The notes beneath the pieces are model-generated. The model saw only the letters and a program-made list of their open reading frames with translations, searched no databases and was not told the origin of the DNA. DNA of 36,895 bases from Spirochaetaceae bacterium (GTDB taxonomy: Bacteria; Spirochaetota; Spirochaetia; DSM-2461), in the NCBI GenBank assembly GCA_029210985.1, contig JARGFR010000011.1, forward strand, positions 1-36,895, read 5' to 3'. Each line of letters begins with the position of its first letter. Position 1 is the stretch's first letter. Position numbers and translations under genes: made by a program. Of the stretch, positions 33,667-36,895 are shown in pieces.

Positions 33667-35885
33667 TGGAACTGCAGGCCAATGAAAAGATCGACATCGA
33701 GGGAATTCTCCAGGACCTGGAACACTATCGGCCCAGACGCCGGGGCTGGATATGGCGCCGGACGGCACCGGGTCCGCAGGAACTGGGTCCCTTCGAATAC
33801 CGGGACACCTCGGAAAATCTGAAACAGAGCATTCCCCTGCCGGCCGGCCACCATTTCGGCGACATCGATCCCCAGCCGGCGGAAACCATCACCACCGAAA
33901 TCGCCTCGGGGCGTTTTGAGGACGATATCCGCCGGATGCGCATGGCGGCCTGGCACGGCGCCGACCACCTGATGGTGATTCGAACCGCCGGCCAGAGTCA
34001 TATGGACGGACTGATTGAGGGCACGCCTCAGGGAATCGGCGGCGTGCCCATCACCCGAAAGCAGCTCAGAGCTCAGCGGAAAGCGCTGGATCTCATCGAA
34101 GACGAAGTGGGCCGCCCCATCAACTTCCACAGCTATGTCAGCGGGGTTGCCGGTCCGGAAATCGCGGTTCTTTTCGCCGAAGAGGGTGTGAACGGCGCCC
34201 ACCAGGATCCCCAGTACAACGTCCTTTACCGCAACGTGAACATGGTGCGCAGCTTCGTGGATGCGGCCGCCGCCAAAAAGGTGATGGCCTGGGCGGGCAT
34301 TGCCCAGATCGACGGTGCGCACAACGCCAACGCCACGGCCCGGGAAGCCTGGAAAGTGATGCCGGAATTGATGGTTCAGCACGGCCTGAACTCCATTTTT
34401 AGTGTTCAATGCGGCATGCCCAAAGGGAACATCTGCCTTTCCACGGTGCCGCCCACCGCGCCGCCGGCCCCGTGCATGCGGCTGGATTTGCCCTACGCGG
34501 TGGCCCTGCGGGAACTCTTTCGGGGCTATAAAATGCGTGCCCAGCAGAACACGAAGTACATGAGTTCCAGCACCAGAGAAGCCACGGTCACCCATACGCT
34601 GAATCTCCTCATCAGCCGGTTGACCGGCGCGGACATCCAATCCACCATCACCCCGGATGAGGGGCGGAATGTGCCTTGGCACATCTACAATATCGAGGGT
34701 ACCGATACCGCCAAACAGGCATTCAGCGGCATGGACGGTCTACTCTCCATGGTGAATATTCGCCGAAGTGAGGGAGAACTGGCCGAACGTGTGAGGGAAC
34801 TCAAAGAACGTGCCGTTCTCTTCATGGAAGAAATCCTCGAAGTCGGCGGATATTTTAACGCGGTGGAGCAGGGTTTCTTTGTGGATTCGGGTGAATACCC
34901 CGAACGGCACGGGGACGGTATCGCCCGGCAGATAGACGGCGGCGTGGGGGCGGGAACCGTCATAGAACGGGATGAGGATTACATGGCCCCGGTGACGGCT
35001 CATTTCGGCTGGAACAACCTCGAACCATGGGGTGCCGAGGCGGTTGCGGATCCGGGCAGTCTCATCGGAGGCGATACCTTTTCTCATCCCGAGAAAATCG
35101 TCTATGTGGACGAGCTGGATGAAGAGGACAATGTCCGTCGGCGAATGGCCGAGACCCGGCATTTGCGGGGCGGATCCCTGATTCAGCCGGAAATGGAATG
35201 GCAGGGCGACGGCGTTATCCAAGTCACGGTGTTTTTACCCACAGATGCCCGGAGAGCCCGGTTCGCGGCTCTTGAAGTGGCCAGGAAGATGGGTCTCGAA
35301 GAACCGGAGGTCATCCATATCGAGGCCATGCATCCCTCGGAAGGAACCCGAGTCGAGTTCAAGGGCCGCTTCCCTCACACCATCAACTTAGACGAACTGG
35401 TGATTCCCCCGGAACCCGAAATTCTCACCGATGATGAGATTCGGGACGACATCAAGGCTCATCCCATGCGCATCGTGGCGGGTACGGTGGGTGAAGACGA
35501 GCATTCGGTCGGTCTGAGGGAAATCATCGACATCAAGCACGGCGGTATCGAGGGCTACGGCATCGACTGCCGATATCTGGGAACTTCCGTATCCCTGGAA
35601 AAACTTGTGGACGCGGCGATCGAGCTGAATGCCGATGCGGTGCTGGCCTCCACCATCATCAGCCATGACGATATCCATTATCGAAGTATGAAGAGACTCC
35701 ACGAGATTTGTGTCGAAAAGGGTGTCAGGGACAGGCTGATTCTGGTGGCCGGAGGAACCCAGGTGACGCCGGATCTGGCTGCCCAGCAGGGAGTGGACGC
35801 CGGATTCGGCCGGGGGACAAAAGGACATCATGTCGCGACATTCCTTGTGAAGAAGCGTCGGGAATTATCTGGGGCGGAGGCTTGA
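33663..35885 (+). CDS. oraE: D-ornithine 4,5-aminomutase large subunit OraE
   Basis: A 740-residue adenosylcobalamin- and PLP-dependent radical enzyme that moves the delta-amino group of D-ornithine to C4, making 2,4-diaminopentanoate. The N-terminal part is the TIM barrel that encloses PLP and substrate (SYVSGVAGPEIAVLF, MPKGNICLSTVPPTAPP). The C-terminal Rossmann domain carries the base-off cobalamin motif D612-x-H614-x-x-G in EDEHSVG, and Lys625 in IIDIKHGG, eleven residues later, is the PLP lysine, as known for OraE. ATG 33663 is chosen for its overlap with oraS; ATG 33666 is equally possible. A frame extension upstream of this lies in oraS. Confidence 0.97.
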   Translation: MMELQANEKIDIEGILQDLEHYRPRRRGWIWRRTAPGPQELGPFEYRDTSENLKQSIPLPAGHHFGDIDPQPAETITTEIASGRFEDDIRRMRMAAWHGADHLMVIRTAGQSHMDGLIEGTPQGIGGVPITRKQLRAQRKALDLIEDEVGRPINFHSYVSGVAGPEIAVLFAEEGVNGAHQDPQYNVLYRNVNMVRSFVDAAAAKKVMAWAGIAQIDGAHNANATAREAWKVMPELMVQHGLNSIFSVQCGMPKGNICLSTVPPTAPPAPCMRLDLPYAVALRELFRGYKMRAQQNTKYMSSSTREATVTHTLNLLISRLTGADIQSTITPDEGRNVPWHIYNIEGTDTAKQAFSGMDGLLSMVNIRRSEGELAERVRELKERAVLFMEEILEVGGYFNAVEQGFFVDSGEYPERHGDGIARQIDGGVGAGTVIERDEDYMAPVTAHFGWNNLEPWGAEAVADPGSLIGGDTFSHPEKIVYVDELDEEDNVRRRMAETRHLRGGSLIQPEMEWQGDGVIQVTVFLPTDARRARFAALEVARKMGLEEPEVIHIEAMHPSEGTRVEFKGRFPHTINLDELVIPPEPEILTDDEIRDDIKAHPMRIVAGTVGEDEHSVGLREIIDIKHGGIEGYGIDCRYLGTSVSLEKLVDAAIELNADAVLASTIISHDDIHYRSMKRLHEICVEKGVRDRLILVAGGTQVTPDLAAQQGVDAGFGRGTKGHHVATFLVKKRRELSGAEA

Positions 35886-35892
35886 TTGTTCC

Positions 35893-36895
35893 ATGACGGT
35901 TCACCTTGATGCCCTGGTGGCTGAAATCGGCAGCACAATCACCTCGGTGAGCGCTTTTCGCCGTCTCGAGGACACCTCACCGGAGTTCCTCGGACAGGGC
36001 TCGGCCGCCACCAGCGTACTCGAGGGGGATGTCAGAATCGGCCTAGAGAACGCCATCGCCGATTTGGAATCGACACTGGGCAAGAAGATGGAGTACGACA
36101 ATTTTTTGGCCTCATCCAGCGCCGCCGGCGGGCTGAGGATGAGTGTCCACGGCCTGGTGAAAGACATGACGGCCCGGGCGGCCAGGGAAGCGGCCCTGGG
36201 CGCCGGCGCCAATGTCCGTATGATGACTGCCGGCCGGATGCGGAAGAGCGACGTCGATGTTCTCGTCGATGTCGATCCGAACATCATTCTCCTTGCCGGC
36301 GGTACCGATTACGGAGAACGGGATACGGCCCTGCACAATGCCCGGCTCCTGGTTGCCGCCCCCCTATCCTGCCCGGTGATTTACGCGGGGAATATTCAAA
36401 ACAGAGAAGAGGTTATCCGACTGTTTGAATCCGCCGGCCGCCGTCTTTACATCGTGGACAATGTCTATCCCGGTATCGACGAGCTGGACGTGGAACCCGC
36501 ACGCCGAATCATCCAGAACGTGTTCGAAGAGCATATCTCCCATGCCCCGGGCATGGAGCACATCCGGGAAATGGTGGATGGAACCATCATCCCCACTCCC
36601 GGCGCGGTGATGGAAGGGGCCAAACTCCTGCGAAGTCGGCTGGGAGATCTCTGTACCCTGGACGTGGGAGGTGCCACCACCGACGTCCACACCGTCTGCG
36701 AGGATTCGGAGGAATACGGACGTCTGCTCACCTCTCCTGAGCCCCTGGCCAAGCGAACCGTCGAAGGCGACCTGGGCACTTATGTCAGCCGGATGTCGGT
36801 TTTAAATACCGTGGGAGACGCCGGAGCCCGACGCATCGCGAAAAAAATGGATTCGGGAACCGGCCCGACGGAAGAGGATTTGGTCTGGGCCGTCG
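35893..36895 (+). CDS. MutL/GlmL-family protein, probable aminomutase-associated ATPase, 5' part
   Basis: The first 334 codons are visible; the gene runs off the window. It is an ASKHA-fold ATPase of the MutL/GlmL family, with phosphate-binding loops VAEIGSTITSVSAF near the start and TLDVGGATTDVHTV further on. This family lies beside B12-dependent mutases (glutamate mutase, OraSE) and is thought to reactivate them by exchanging damaged cobalamin. It begins 7 bases after the oraE stop. A GGAGG lies 12-13 bases before ATG 35893, a rather wide spacing. Confidence 0.92.
   Translation, partial: MTVHLDALVAEIGSTITSVSAFRRLEDTSPEFLGQGSAATSVLEGDVRIGLENAIADLESTLGKKMEYDNFLASSSAAGGLRMSVHGLVKDMTARAAREAALGAGANVRMMTAGRMRKSDVDVLVDVDPNIILLAGGTDYGERDTALHNARLLVAAPLSCPVIYAGNIQNREEVIRLFESAGRRLYIVDNVYPGIDELDVEPARRIIQNVFEEHISHAPGMEHIREMVDGTIIPTPGAVMEGAKLLRSRLGDLCTLDVGGATTDVHTVCEDSEEYGRLLTSPEPLAKRTVEGDLGTYVSRMSVLNTVGDAGARRIAKKMDSGTGPTEEDLVWAV

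Noticed and set aside
33162-34682. A 506-codon minus-strand frame opposite ortB, oraS and oraE
   Set aside because: Overlaps three well-supported genes and lacks any domain or start signal.

Overview
This ~36.9 kb window (GC-rich, tightly packed genes, many 4-bp ATGA start/stop overlaps) looks like chromosome from an anaerobic, amino-acid-fermenting bacterium with an outer membrane. The evidence is a complete ornithine-oxidation (Stickland-type) cluster, a split glycine cleavage system, selenium metabolism genes, late cobalamin assembly genes, and a lipoprotein alpha-2-macroglobulin/PBP1C pair. Spirochaetota is my best guess from overall gene content and histidine-kinase architecture, but I cannot prove it. 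I see no tRNA, rRNA, CRISPR array or insertion sequence.

Layout. 1-0.95 kb: 3' part of a dienelactone-hydrolase-like gene with an in-frame TGA, then an SRPBCC protein. 0.95-3.8 kb, minus strand: a rarD-type transporter, pdxS and pdxT (PLP synthesis), and a possible broken small exported protein. 3.9-8.2 kb, plus: cobalamin nucleotide-loop genes (cobD-like, cobU, cobT, cobS, cobC). 8.3-13.2 kb, plus: an Lrp/AsnC regulator followed by gcvT, gcvH, gcvPA, gcvPB. 13.2-14.1 kb, minus: an AEC-family permease with an unusual leader. 14.2-23.5 kb, plus: a lipoprotein alpha-2-macroglobulin without a thioester, pbpC, and a lipoprotein alpha/beta hydrolase. 23.5-26.2 kb, minus: a decaying patch holding remnants of a DUF4143 ATPase and possibly other genes, then a LUD-domain gene read in frame from a damaged sensor kinase. 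26.2-28.2 kb: a carboxymuconolactone decarboxylase-family protein (plus), then yedF-selD (minus). 28.4-36.9 kb, plus: catabolic ornithine carbamoyltransferase, a TrmB-like regulator, then ord-ortA-ortB-oraS-oraE and a MutL/GlmL-like gene cut by the window end.

How it fits together. Ornithine carbamoyltransferase run in the catabolic direction would make ornithine from citrulline. After racemisation (no racemase in this window), OraSE, an AdoCbl- and PLP-dependent aminomutase, makes 2,4-diaminopentanoate. Ord deaminates this oxidatively and OrtAB cleaves it with CoA to alanine and acetyl-CoA. Both OraE cofactors are supported by genes in the same window (pdxST for PLP, cob genes for AdoCbl), and GcvP also needs PLP. 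The strongest new regulatory signal is a shared 13-bp near-palindrome, TACTA-N3-TAGTA, found once before the carbamoyltransferase gene and once at the predicted transcription start of ord, on either side of the TrmB-like gene that probably binds it.
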